Assembly: GCA_964542475.1 (NCBI GenBank)
Contig: CAZIUL010000066.1
Span: 1-22,330 of the forward strand
Direction: 5' to 3'
Length of the DNA stretch: 22,330 nt
Origin: CAZIUL01 sp964542475
GTDB taxonomy: Bacteria > Planctomycetota > B15-G4 > CAYZWU01
The position numbers were made by a program, and so were the translations under genes. The notes beneath the pieces were generated by a model. It was not told the origin of the DNA, did not search any database, and was given only the letters and a program-made list of their open reading frames with translations. This document shows, in pieces, positions 7,916-14,173 of this stretch (the first letter of the stretch is position 1; every line of letters starts with the position of its first letter).

Positions 7916-7943
7916 CTAATACCAGATTATCGGATTAAGTCAA
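7916..7943 (-). promoter_or_regulatory. Promoter of the rrf2-hcp unit
   Basis: On the minus strand TTGACT (7943-7938) is followed after 16 nt by TATTAG (7921-7916). Transcription would start near the TTAATTGGCAATTAA palindrome, about 40-50 nt upstream of the Rrf2 start codon. Confidence 0.5.
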
Positions 7944-7986
7944 GCTTATTTACAGAAAAAAATTGGTTCATGGCCCATTTCCGGGC

Positions 7987-8031
7987 AAAAAAAAGAGCCC
8001 GATGGGCTGATACGGCTCCACCAGGCTCTTT
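7987..8031 (-). terminator. Intrinsic terminator of the Cys-rich protein gene
   Basis: On the minus strand AAAGAGCC (8031-8024) pairs with GGCTCTTT (7999-7992), and the descending arm runs into eight T residues (7994-7987). It lies 56 nt beyond the TGA at 8087 and separates this gene from the rrf2-hcp promoter. Confidence 0.72.
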
Positions 8032-8055
8032 GATGTTTGCGTTTACAGGATGAGG

Positions 8056-8072
8056 CGACTTGCACGAAGTCG
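8056..8072 (-). promoter_or_regulatory. Hairpin after the C-terminal TGA (SECIS-like candidate)
   Basis: CGACTT and AAGTCG form a perfect 6-bp stem around a CGUGC loop that begins 21 nt after the TGA at 8089-8087. Distance, loop size and a G in the second loop position fit the bacterial SECIS rules as I recall them. It could equally be an incidental 3' stem-loop upstream of the terminator. Confidence 0.22.
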
Positions 8073-8086
8073 AAGGGCTAACTGCC

Positions 8087-8758
8087 TCAGCATGACCCTG
8101 CCTTTTCCTCAACTTTGATGGCTTTTACTTCTGTACCCTTATCACACGCCTCCGGGTCAGCGGAGGAGATGAATTTTTGAAGCTGCTTCCCCCAGGCATG
8201 CAACTCCTTCAGAAGCGCCGGGTCTTTTGCGCTCATAAGGGTGATCGTCCCGTTCGGTGTCAGGATCCTTTCCTCAATTGCGCCGTTTTTGCGGAACATT
8301 AAGTACTGGTCGCAAATGGGGCAGACTTTCTTGGCGCGGTCTTCACTGCCCATTTTCAGCAGCTTCTCGCACAGTTTCTGCTCTTTCTCTCCGATTGCGC
8401 GGTATTTTTTCAGGAGCTTGTTGTTTTTCAGGGTGGTGGTGAAGATGATCCCCTTGCTCCAAGTGGAAATGTTGTACTCAACGGCAGCCGCCAGCTCCTT
8501 TTCACCTGAAGAAATGTTGCAGATGATGCACTTGGGCATGGCAGCCTGAATAAGCTTTTCGTCCTTCATCGAACATGATGAGCATTCCTCTTTGCCGTTT
8601 TCACAGTTTCCTTCCCCGGAGCAGGACTTTGCTTCATCTTCGTTGCCGCAACTGCGGTCATCGGATTTCCCTCACTGGGCGTAAGCTGGTAAGGCACAGA
8701 TCAAAACGAGCAGGGATAGCAACCCGGCCCATTTTAACGAGCTTGTCCACTTTTTCAT
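8087..8758 (-). CDS. Secreted Cys-rich protein with two CXXC repeats; in-frame TGA at codon 29 (candidate selenoprotein)
   Basis: ATG 8758 follows AGGAG by 8 nt and opens a clear Sec signal peptide (MKKWTSS, hydrophobic core, LPAYAQ). Codon 29, directly after AYAQ, is TGA (8674-8672); the same frame continues for 194 codons. Next comes a Cys-rich segment (Cys37, 46, 52, 59, 62), then two similar units. Each begins with CXXC (Cys77/Cys80 CIIC; Cys146/Cys149 CPIC), and about 25 residues later has a G-I/T-I-x-(3)-T/S-(3-4)-LLK pattern (KGIIFTTTLKNNKLLKKY; NGTITLMSAKDPALLKEL). The chain ends GSC at Cys223. An internal start at ATG 8569 would lose the signal peptide and has no good ribosome site. 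I do not recognise the family; the layout suggests a periplasmic metal- or thiol-handling protein. If TGA is selenocysteine, Sec29 would be near the mature N-terminus. Mutation or sequence error is the alternative. Confidence 0.7.
8641..8663 (-). promoter_or_regulatory. Hairpin after the codon-29 TGA (best SECIS-like candidate)
   Basis: Downstream of TGA (8674-8672) the mRNA can fold CCGC-AGUU-GCGG, supported below a bulged A by G-C, U-A, an A-A mismatch, G-C and C-G pairs (8663-8641). The loop GU falls at bases +20 and +21 after UGA, the same offset as the GU of the E. coli fdhF element, and a bulge breaks the stem below the loop. The functional claim is inference. Confidence 0.35.
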
Positions 8759-8852
8759 GTCATGTACTCCTAACTCTTTGATAAGAAACACTTCCTTGCT
8801 CGTCTGCCGACGAACTTGTTCGGATATACGGATCGATAACCTACTTTATTAG

Positions 8853-8885
8853 CATGAAATGGCGTAAGAAGCCACATAAATGGCG
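8853..8885. repeat. Two direct repeats, CATGAAATGGCG and CATAAATGGCG
   Basis: The copies (8853-8864 and 8875-8885) end 21 bp apart, two helical turns, which would place them on one DNA face. They lie about 95-130 bp upstream of the Cys-rich gene start (8758), in its 185-nt upstream gap, and could bind a regulator. I see no convincing -35/-10 pair in this gap. Confidence 0.3.
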
Positions 8886-8943
8886 AAATAATCCGATGGT
8901 TCAGGTTTCCTGTAAGAGCTTTCTTGGGGCCTCCATCTCCTCC

Positions 8944-9321
8944 TCAATCTGTGCCGGCTTCATGATGAGCACGCTTGAGCAGGCCTTTATCTTCGAGCAG
9001 TTTCACGAGGGCGTCGATTCGCTGCCCCTGCGTCACAAAAAAGCTATGGAAAGTGATCTGCAGACCAATGATAATCAGGAGAGCGGCCATGGCTGTGTTT
9101 TGAGTCGATATGGGTATATCGGGCCAATCCCTGAGTAGAAACACCAAGCCCATCAGGCAGGCAACGACGCCTAAACCGAACTTGAACCACCCGAACCTGC
9201 CGAACCGCCTGCCGTGGACCGTGGCAACAAGCCTTTCGTGGGCAGCTAAAGCTTTGAGCGTCAGTTCCGCCTTTATCCCCTGAAACTTTTCCTCATCCAC
9301 TTTTTTGTTAGTGTTCGTCAC
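8944..9321 (-). CDS. Small membrane protein with two transmembrane segments
   Basis: This 125-residue protein starts at GTG 9321 with AGGAG 7 nt upstream. An N-terminal charged helix (about 8-38) is followed by two hydrophobic segments (about 47-64 and 77-95) joined by a short RDWPDIPIST loop, then a charged C-terminal helix (QRIDALVKLLEDKGLL). Both ends probably face the same side of the inner membrane. I do not recognise the family and no catalytic motif is visible. It lies between the secreted Cys-rich gene and the sigma-factor operon, same strand, with separate upstream DNA. The 9322-9608 stretch upstream holds no gene I can support. Confidence 0.72.
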   Translation of the reverse strand: MTNTNKKVDEEKFQGIKAELTLKALAAHERLVATVHGRRFGRFGWFKFGLGVVACLMGLVFLLRDWPDIPISTQNTAMAALLIIIGLQITFHSFFVTQGQRIDALVKLLEDKGLLKRAHHEAGTD

Positions 9322-9608
9322 CTTTGGTCTCCTGAATGGTTCGATCGGTCTTGACAGTAAAGATCAACCCTGTTGTTCCCGAGACGGGCTATAGCGCGAA
9401 TAGTTCGAACCCCGTGTGGATACGGCCGCGCCAAGAAGGCTTTTCTTCGGAAAGGTTCTACGTTTCATTCAATGGTCTCCAGCTTGCGTTGCCATGAGAT
9501 TGCTTCGTTGCTCAACATTCCGGAAAATACACTTGATGGCTGAAATTGTAAACGCTTTTGATCATTGCAGGCAAGAACCGCATCTCCGGTGCACTGCAAT
9601 ATCCATCC

Positions 9609-9653
9609 AAAAAAAACCGGGACCGATGAATCTGAAAATCCATCGGTCCCGGT
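9609..9653 (-). terminator. Strong intrinsic terminator of the sigma-factor operon
   Basis: A perfect 13-bp stem (ACCGGGACCGATG on the minus strand at 9653-9641, with its complement at 9628-9616) and a 12-nt loop are followed on the minus strand by a T-run ending at 9609. It lies 25 nt past the stop of the coiled-coil protein gene. Confidence 0.88.
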
Positions 9654-9677
9654 GTTCCGGTTCTCTTCGGGGAGCCC

Positions 9678-10898
9678 TCAATAGAGCCTTTTGTCTCTCT
9701 TCATCTCCTCGATCTCTTTCTTTAGCTCCTCGATCTCTTTTTTCAGGGCCTCGAGCTCCGTATCGCGGGAACGGATCGAATCGCTTTCCTTTTTCAGCTT
9801 GTCGCGCACCTTCTTGAGCTCTTCCTTTATCACCGCCTTGTCGTCGTCCCGGATCTCCTCCCACTGGCGTCCACGCTTCCGGTTCAGTGTCTTGAGGTTT
9901 TCCCCCAGGGCTTTCCTCACGGCCTCAGAGATTTGTGACACGTCTATGGAGAATTTTTTCAGCTTCTTCTGAAACTCCTTGTCCGACGGATCAAAGGTTT
10001 CGATCCCTTCGATTGACTGCTCCACAGCCTCGTTCACCCGGTCTCCGATCTCATCCCAGTCGATTTCTTCGAGTACGGACAGGCCTTTCAGTGCTTCCCG
10101 GAGATCCTTGCCGAGTTTTTCATCATCGAGCCCTTTGATGATGATCGACCTTTTGGCGTCGCTGCCCAACTCTTCGCCGAAACTCCGCGCCCATTTCTCC
10201 ATGTCTTTTCCGAACTTCTCTCCCCAATTCTCCATTTCTTTTCCGAACCTTTCCATGTCCTTTCCGAAGCTCTCCATGTCCTTCTCGAACCCTTTTCCCC
10301 ATTCCTCCATGTCCCCTTCGAACTTCTCGGCCCACTTTGTAGCGGCCCTCCCCATCTCCTCGCCGGCTTTTTCCATGGCCTTGCCGCAGGCTTCCACAGC
10401 AGCCTTTCTCTTGGCGAGCCATTTCACGAACGGACCGGCGATCTCTTCGTCCAGGGTGTCCTCTGCATCCTCTGCCAGGTTTTCGAACCAGTCATAGTCG
10501 TCCTTCTTGCATGTTATGGAGCCATTATTGCAAAAGTGCCCGCGGAACTCCTCCAGCAGAGGGCGTACCTCATCGATTTCCCGTTCTGTCAGCTCAAGGT
10601 CGTTTTCCAGGTCGTCTTCCATTGCTTCGAGATCCAGAAGCTTCGCAAGCTTCTTGCCCTGCAGCGCGAGCTCCACGCTCGCTTCCCGAAACTCCGGGCC
10701 GGTGATGTTCTTCAAGCCGGACAGGCCCTTGACGAAGCCGCCCTTCTTGTCCGTCAGGGACTCGAGAGCCTTTTCAACGGTCTCGAGGGCCTTGTGCAAT
10801 TCGGCATCCTTCTTCTTTTCCTCCTGGGCTTGGGCATTGGTGCAGAACAGCCCGAAAACAGCTCCCACGAGCACGATGGTAGTAACTCTTTTCTTCAT
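9678..10898 (-). CDS. Secreted coiled-coil protein of an ECF sigma operon
   Basis: This 406-residue, highly charged protein starts at ATG 10898 (AAGGAG 7 nt upstream). It has a Sec signal peptide (MKKRVTTIVLVG to AQA), so it should be periplasmic or exported. Most of it is predicted helix. Cys123 and Cys130 (FCNNGSITC) could form a disulfide. Residues 189-240 hold an aromatic stripe: W189, F193, W200, F204, F211, F218, W225, F229, W236 and F240, spaced only 4 or 7 apart, within FGKDMERF-type units. The C-terminus (about 366-402) is a heptad coiled coil of KKEIEELKKEIEEMK type. It is the last gene of the sigma/anti-sigma operon, starting 17 nt after the anti-sigma stop, and ends at a strong terminator. 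Its function is unknown; an envelope role under the sigma factor's control is inferred. Confidence 0.82.
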   Translation of the reverse strand: MKKRVTTIVLVGAVFGLFCTNAQAQEEKKKDAELHKALETVEKALESLTDKKGGFVKGLSGLKNITGPEFREASVELALQGKKLAKLLDLEAMEDDLENDLELTEREIDEVRPLLEEFRGHFCNNGSITCKKDDYDWFENLAEDAEDTLDEEIAGPFVKWLAKRKAAVEACGKAMEKAGEEMGRAATKWAEKFEGDMEEWGKGFEKDMESFGKDMERFGKEMENWGEKFGKDMEKWARSFGEELGSDAKRSIIIKGLDDEKLGKDLREALKGLSVLEEIDWDEIGDRVNEAVEQSIEGIETFDPSDKEFQKKLKKFSIDVSQISEAVRKALGENLKTLNRKRGRQWEEIRDDDKAVIKEELKKVRDKLKKESDSIRSRDTELEALKKEIEELKKEIEEMKRDKRLY

Positions 10899-10915
10899 GA
10901 TTTGGCTCCTTCTGT

Positions 10916-11479
10916 TCATCTCGAAGGTTTGTCTTTTTGTTTCACTCGTCTTATTTCGTTCATCAGTTCATCGATCCTGTTCAGTATCGGTCCGGCTTGC
11001 GCGGAATCCACGTCGGAGTACTCGACCATCAGCCGCATGGCGCCAAGCTCCCACTCAAACGATTTCAGCATGGCTTCCTGACCCTTGAGGGCCTCGGTGT
11101 TCATGGCATCGAGAAAGTACATCCGCTCCTCAACGCGGCTTGCATCGGCCTTGTCGCTCATCGTTGTGATCACCAGGCTGACTGCGATGACCACCAGGGC
11201 GGCTACTGCAATCCGAAGGAGCCTGCTGGCGCTCCTGGTTATTGCAGTGGTGGGCTTTGCGGCAGGTTCGAGCGCTTTTTCGATCCGAGCCTGGAGCCCG
11301 GGGCCTGGTTTTGGGTGAGCCCGGGCGAGCAGACGGTCCGCAGCTTCAAGCCTTTTTTCGAGGCCCCCGCAAGTCCCGCAGGCCATAAGGTGCTCTTCAA
11401 GGGATGCGCGCTCTCCTTCTTCGAGCTCTCCATCCATTCGGGCGCTCAGCAGTTCAGCCGCTTCTTCGCATGAGACCAT
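10916..11479 (-). CDS. Zinc-finger anti-sigma factor (zf-HC2 type)
   Basis: This 187-residue membrane anti-sigma factor has an N-terminal cytoplasmic zinc-binding domain with the H-X3-C-X2-C signature (His30, Cys34, Cys37 in EEHLMACGTC). One transmembrane helix follows at about 88-106 (LRIAVAALVVIAVSLVI), then a helical outer region of about 80 residues. Such proteins hold an ECF sigma factor inactive until an envelope signal arrives. Its ribosome site AAGGAG overlaps the end of the sigma gene (3-nt gap), indicating translational coupling and pairing with that sigma. The outer region could contact the secreted coiled-coil protein encoded next; that is inference only. Confidence 0.9.
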   Translation of the reverse strand: MVSCEEAAELLSARMDGELEEGERASLEEHLMACGTCGGLEKRLEAADRLLARAHPKPGPGLQARIEKALEPAAKPTTAITRSASRLLRIAVAALVVIAVSLVITTMSDKADASRVEERMYFLDAMNTEALKGQEAMLKSFEWELGAMRLMVEYSDVDSAQAGPILNRIDELMNEIRRVKQKDKPSR

Positions 11480-11482
11480 GGT

Positions 11483-12040
11483 TTACTCCTTCCCCTCGAT
11501 CAGCCCTTCCTTTCGGAAAGAGCTTTCCATTTGTCGCCGCGCCCTGTAGATCCATGTCCGGACCTGGGCTCGGGTGCATTCGAGCACATTTGCGATTTCG
11601 TCATAAGAAAGTCCGCCTTCCAGCTTAAGCTTCAAGGCATCCGCCTGGTTCGCAGGAAGGGCCTCGATCAGGGCGTTCATTTTTTTCTCCAGATCGATGC
11701 CCTCGAACCCGCTTCCCTGCCGGTCAACGCTTGGTTCCTTTACCGCGTCGAGCGAAATATGGGTGCGATGCCGCTGTTTTCGCAGCATGTCAATGCTCAG
11801 GTTCCTGATGGTTCCGAAGAACAGGGCACCGAACCCACCGCGTTCAGGGCTGATAGCGCTCATGTTTTTCGGCTTCAACAGGCGGCAGAAGGCTTCCTGC
11901 ACGGCCTCCTCCGAATCGTCTTCGTTTTTGAGGAGCGACCGGGCGTACCCCACACCACGGGCGGCATACCTTTCATAGAGAACGGAAAAGGCGTCGTTTT
12001 TGCCCGTAAACAGGGAGGCTACCAACTCTTCATCAGTCAT
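11483..12040 (-). CDS. ECF-family RNA polymerase sigma factor
   Basis: This 185-residue protein has the two-domain ECF layout. Region 2 is at about 12-88 (DDSEEAVQEAFCRLLKP and FFGTIRNLSIDMLRKQR) and region 4 at about 120-172 (ALPANQADALKLKLEGGLSY, DEIANVLECTRAQVRTWIYR). It directs RNA polymerase to a dedicated promoter set and is probably held by the anti-sigma factor encoded immediately downstream. ATG 12040 was chosen because it places MTDEELV at the family's usual N-terminus; a TTG at 12103 would add 21 residues without recognisable homology, and the ribosome site at 12040 (GGAAAG) is modest. It is the first gene of a three-gene operon running to the terminator at 9609. No autoregulatory promoter is identified with confidence. 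Confidence 0.92.
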   Translation of the reverse strand: MTDEELVASLFTGKNDAFSVLYERYAARGVGYARSLLKNEDDSEEAVQEAFCRLLKPKNMSAISPERGGFGALFFGTIRNLSIDMLRKQRHRTHISLDAVKEPSVDRQGSGFEGIDLEKKMNALIEALPANQADALKLKLEGGLSYDEIANVLECTRAQVRTWIYRARRQMESSFRKEGLIEGKE

Positions 12041-12141
12041 GGTCTTTCCGGATATCCTGTATTCGTTCACATCAGGCGCCTGTATACCGGTAAATACGTT
12101 CAATTTCCGAAAAGTCGCACACTTTGTGAAGAGAATAACGC

Positions 12142-12173
12142 GGAAAGAAGAAAGAAGAAGAAGAAAAAGAGAA
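12142..12173. other. 32-nt uninterrupted purine (GAA-rich) tract
   Basis: This stretch is G and A only on the plus strand, with repeated AAGAAG units, in the 322-nt gap between the divergent sigma-factor and endonuclease genes. For the sigma operon it would be a CU-rich leader about 100 nt upstream of the start. It may be a low-complexity tract prone to length change; no role is shown. Confidence 0.45.
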
Positions 12174-12197
12174 CCACGGATTAACCCGTATTTTCAC

Positions 12198-12226
12198 TTG
12201 ATTCCCGTCAACAAAAAGCTCATTAT
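12198..12226 (+). promoter_or_regulatory. Possible promoter of the endonuclease gene
   Basis: TTGATT (12198-12203) and CATTAT (12221-12226) are 17 nt apart, each a partial match to the sigma-70 boxes. An AT-rich imperfect palindrome TTATT-N7-AATAA (12223-12239) overlaps the -10. Weak evidence. Confidence 0.25.
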
Positions 12227-12362
12227 TGACCGATAATAAAGCCTTATAAAGTTCACGGCGTTTTGCCGCGCCTACATCAGTTTTGCAGCGGGCCATGAAC
12301 GGCCACGTTGGAATGTACGCCTGCTTTCCTTTGTACTCAAAAAAAACTTGGAAAATCCAATC

Positions 12363-13562
12363 ATGCTGAGAATCCAAAAAATGCGGTTCCTGAAAAACCG
12401 GTACGTTCATGTTTTTTTTATGTTGTTCATATGCCTGTCCGCAGCGGCGATGCTTTTGCCGGAAGCCTCTGCGCAGGCTCCATCGGGCTACTATGACAGC
12501 GCCAACAACAAGACCGGCCAACAGTTGAGGGATGCCCTTCACGACATCATAGATGATCATCACGTGATCCCTTACAGCAGCAGCTCGTACGACACGCACG
12601 ATGCGCTCGAAGACCTTGACGTGGATCCGAACAATCCGAGCAACGTGATTTTGATCTACTCCGGGTGGTCGGTCCCCAAAAGCAGCTGGCCTGACTGGAA
12701 CCGAGAGCACACCTGGCCCCAGAGCTACGGCACGAGCAGCGGTCCGGCCAACACGGACATGTTTCACATCTACGCCTGTGACATGAACGTCAACTCCTCC
12801 CGCGGCAACAAGTACTACGACAACGGCGGCACCAACTTCCATCCGGAGGCTCCGGATTGCCGCTATGACACTGACTCCTGGGAGCCGAGGGACGAGGAAA
12901 AGGGCGACATCGCGCGGTACATGTTCTACATGGATGTGCGCTACAACGGGGATGAGTACAATGAACTGGACCTTGAGCTCACCGATAACACCTCCCTGAT
13001 CGTCAGCGGCTCGCGCTTCATGGGCAAGCTGAGCACCATGCTCGAATGGCATGAAAACGACCCTGTTGACAGCCGTGAACAGATCCGAAACGAGTTAATC
13101 TATTCGAATATTCAGTACAACCGGAACCCTTTCGTTGACAATCCGAGCTGGGTGTACAGCATATGGGGCGGCGCCCTGATCACCGACACATACACCATAT
13201 CAAGCCTCACCGGTGGTGTCGCCGATTTCACCCTTGATGCGGGTGTCCCAAACGCAAACCGCAACTACTTTCTTCTAGGCAGTGTCACTGGAACCCACCC
13301 CGGCCTTCCTCTTCCCGGCGGCAGCGTCACGCTGCCGATAAACTGGGACGTTTTCACCGGGCTTGTGTTCAAGCTTGTCAACACCCAGCCCTTTACGAAC
13401 TTCCAGGGCAGCCTGGATTCGTCAGGCGCGGCCGCGGCGCAGTTCGACACGTTGGGCCCGCTGCCTCCCGAAGCATTGGGCGTCAAGATGAGCTTCGCAT
13501 ACTGTTTGTATTTTAACTACAATTACGTATCGAACCCCGTTGAGATTGAGATCGCGCCGTAG
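12363..13562 (+). CDS. Secreted endonuclease I family nuclease with C-terminal accessory domain
   Basis: This 399-residue protein has a Sec signal peptide (hydrophobic FFMLFICLSAAAMLL, then EASAQ). The mature N-terminal part matches the endonuclease I/NucM family (EndA, Vvn): NREHTWPQSYG with the predicted catalytic His116, FHIYACDMNVNSSRGN, GDIARYMFYMDVRY, and LEWHENDPVD followed by NRNPFVDNPSW. These enzymes are metal-dependent (Mg or Ca) nonspecific DNases of the periplasm or medium, used for nutrient DNA or biofilm turnover. About 110 C-terminal residues (from roughly 285) form a separate beta-rich segment (DFTLDAGVPNANRNYFLLGS, ending VSNPVEIEIAP) that I recall as a tail on other secreted proteins of little-studied phyla. 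ATG 12363 was used; ATG 12381 would also leave a signal peptide, and neither has a strong ribosome site. Confidence 0.9.
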   Translation: MLRIQKMRFLKNRYVHVFFMLFICLSAAAMLLPEASAQAPSGYYDSANNKTGQQLRDALHDIIDDHHVIPYSSSSYDTHDALEDLDVDPNNPSNVILIYSGWSVPKSSWPDWNREHTWPQSYGTSSGPANTDMFHIYACDMNVNSSRGNKYYDNGGTNFHPEAPDCRYDTDSWEPRDEEKGDIARYMFYMDVRYNGDEYNELDLELTDNTSLIVSGSRFMGKLSTMLEWHENDPVDSREQIRNELIYSNIQYNRNPFVDNPSWVYSIWGGALITDTYTISSLTGGVADFTLDAGVPNANRNYFLLGSVTGTHPGLPLPGGSVTLPINWDVFTGLVFKLVNTQPFTNFQGSLDSSGAAAAQFDTLGPLPPEALGVKMSFAYCLYFNYNYVSNPVEIEIAP

Positions 13563-13656
13563 AAACGGAACGACCGCCAACTGAAGCACCCTATTAATGT
13601 GCCTTAAGAGTTCCGGCTCAATGCCGGTCTTGATGCCCGCAAATTAAAACACGCGC

Positions 13657-13685
13657 TTTCAGCCTTCGAAAACCGGAAGCTGAAA
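13657..13685. terminator. Stem-loop between convergent genes
   Basis: TTTCAGC (13657-13663) and GCTGAAA (13679-13685) form a stem, extendable across a bulge by TTC/GGA pairs. On the minus strand it is followed by GCGCGTGTTTTAATTT, so it may end transcription of the lipoprotein gene. A weaker ATTCC/GGAAT hairpin lies at 13701-13730. The 13563-13750 gap holds no gene I can support. Confidence 0.35.
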
Positions 13686-13750
13686 TAGCCTGGCCTGTGT
13701 ATTCCGCATGGAGCCGCGCTTTCGTGGAATGATATGGATGGAGGCGCTGG

Positions 13751-14110
13751 CTATTTCTTGAATTGGGCACTGGCCTTATCAAGACCCTTTTCAAGCTCTT
13801 CCATTGCACTGTTGAGCGCGGGTTTCAAATCCTGCCACGCGTCTGAACCAGCGTTCTTAAGCGACATGAACTTTGCCTGTGCCGCTTCTTTCATTTTTTC
13901 AAGCTCTTCAATGCTCTTGGCGAATTCCGCTTTAACTTCATCTCCGAGATCAGCCCCGCTCGTTTGTAGGGCCTTGATCTTGGCATCTATGGCAGCAATC
14001 TGCTCTTCCATGCTCACGCAGAACTCATCCTGGCACTCCTGGCAGCATGACGCAAAGATACCAACAGAAACAAGCCCGACCAAGATTGTGATGATAATCG
14101 AGTATTTCAT
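13751..14110 (-). CDS. Small coiled-coil lipoprotein
   Basis: This protein of about 119 residues starts at ATG 14110 (AAGGA 7 nt upstream; the adjacent ATG 14113 is also possible). The N-terminus is a hydrophobic signal (MKYSIIITILVGLVSVGI) followed by FASC, an acceptable lipobox, so the mature protein would begin CCQECQDEFC with lipidation on the first Cys. The remaining three Cys lie within nine residues. The rest is one long charged helix (EEQIAAIDAKIKALQ to KSIEELEKMKEAAQAKF), a predicted coiled coil. I do not recognise a specific family; similar short helical proteins are often annotated as stress-related. It is monocistronic, convergent with the endonuclease gene. Confidence 0.7.
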   Translation of the reverse strand: MKYSIIITILVGLVSVGIFASCCQECQDEFCVSMEEQIAAIDAKIKALQTSGADLGDEVKAEFAKSIEELEKMKEAAQAKFMSLKNAGSDAWQDLKPALNSAMEELEKGLDKASAQFKK

Positions 14111-14145
14111 CATCTCTTCCTTCAAATAGGTCTCTACTATAGTAA

Positions 14146-14173
14146 ATATTATGACACTAACACTGATATACAA
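14146..14173 (-). promoter_or_regulatory. Possible promoter of the coiled-coil lipoprotein gene
   Basis: On the minus strand TTGTAT (14173-14168) is followed after 16 nt by TAATAT (14151-14146). A perfect 10-bp palindrome TACTATAGTA (14135-14144) lies just downstream, near the expected transcription start, where a repressor could bind. The rest of 14174-14305 holds nothing I can identify. Confidence 0.35.

Noticed and set aside
8569..8569. Internal ATG as the true start of the Cys-rich protein
   Set aside because: It has no well-placed ribosome site and would discard a perfect signal peptide and ribosome site that lie in the same frame upstream.
2624..8758. Genome-wide reassignment of TGA to an amino acid
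   Set aside because: TGA ends the aminotransferase, the anti-sigma factor, the Nramp-like and oxoprolinase genes at sensible lengths, so only local recoding is possible.
8762..8946. Read-through of the TGA ending the small membrane protein (about 61 further open codons)
   Set aside because: The extension has no recognisable features and runs into the ribosome-site region of the next gene; open stretches of this length are common here.
9403..9413. GTTCGAACCCC, resembling a tRNA T-arm
   Set aside because: No pairing T-stem, anticodon arm or acceptor stem can be built around it on either strand.
12072..13052. 326-codon minus-strand frame across the endonuclease gene
   Set aside because: It runs through the divergent intergenic region and opposite conserved nuclease motifs; its composition (Val/His-rich) is typical of a shadow.
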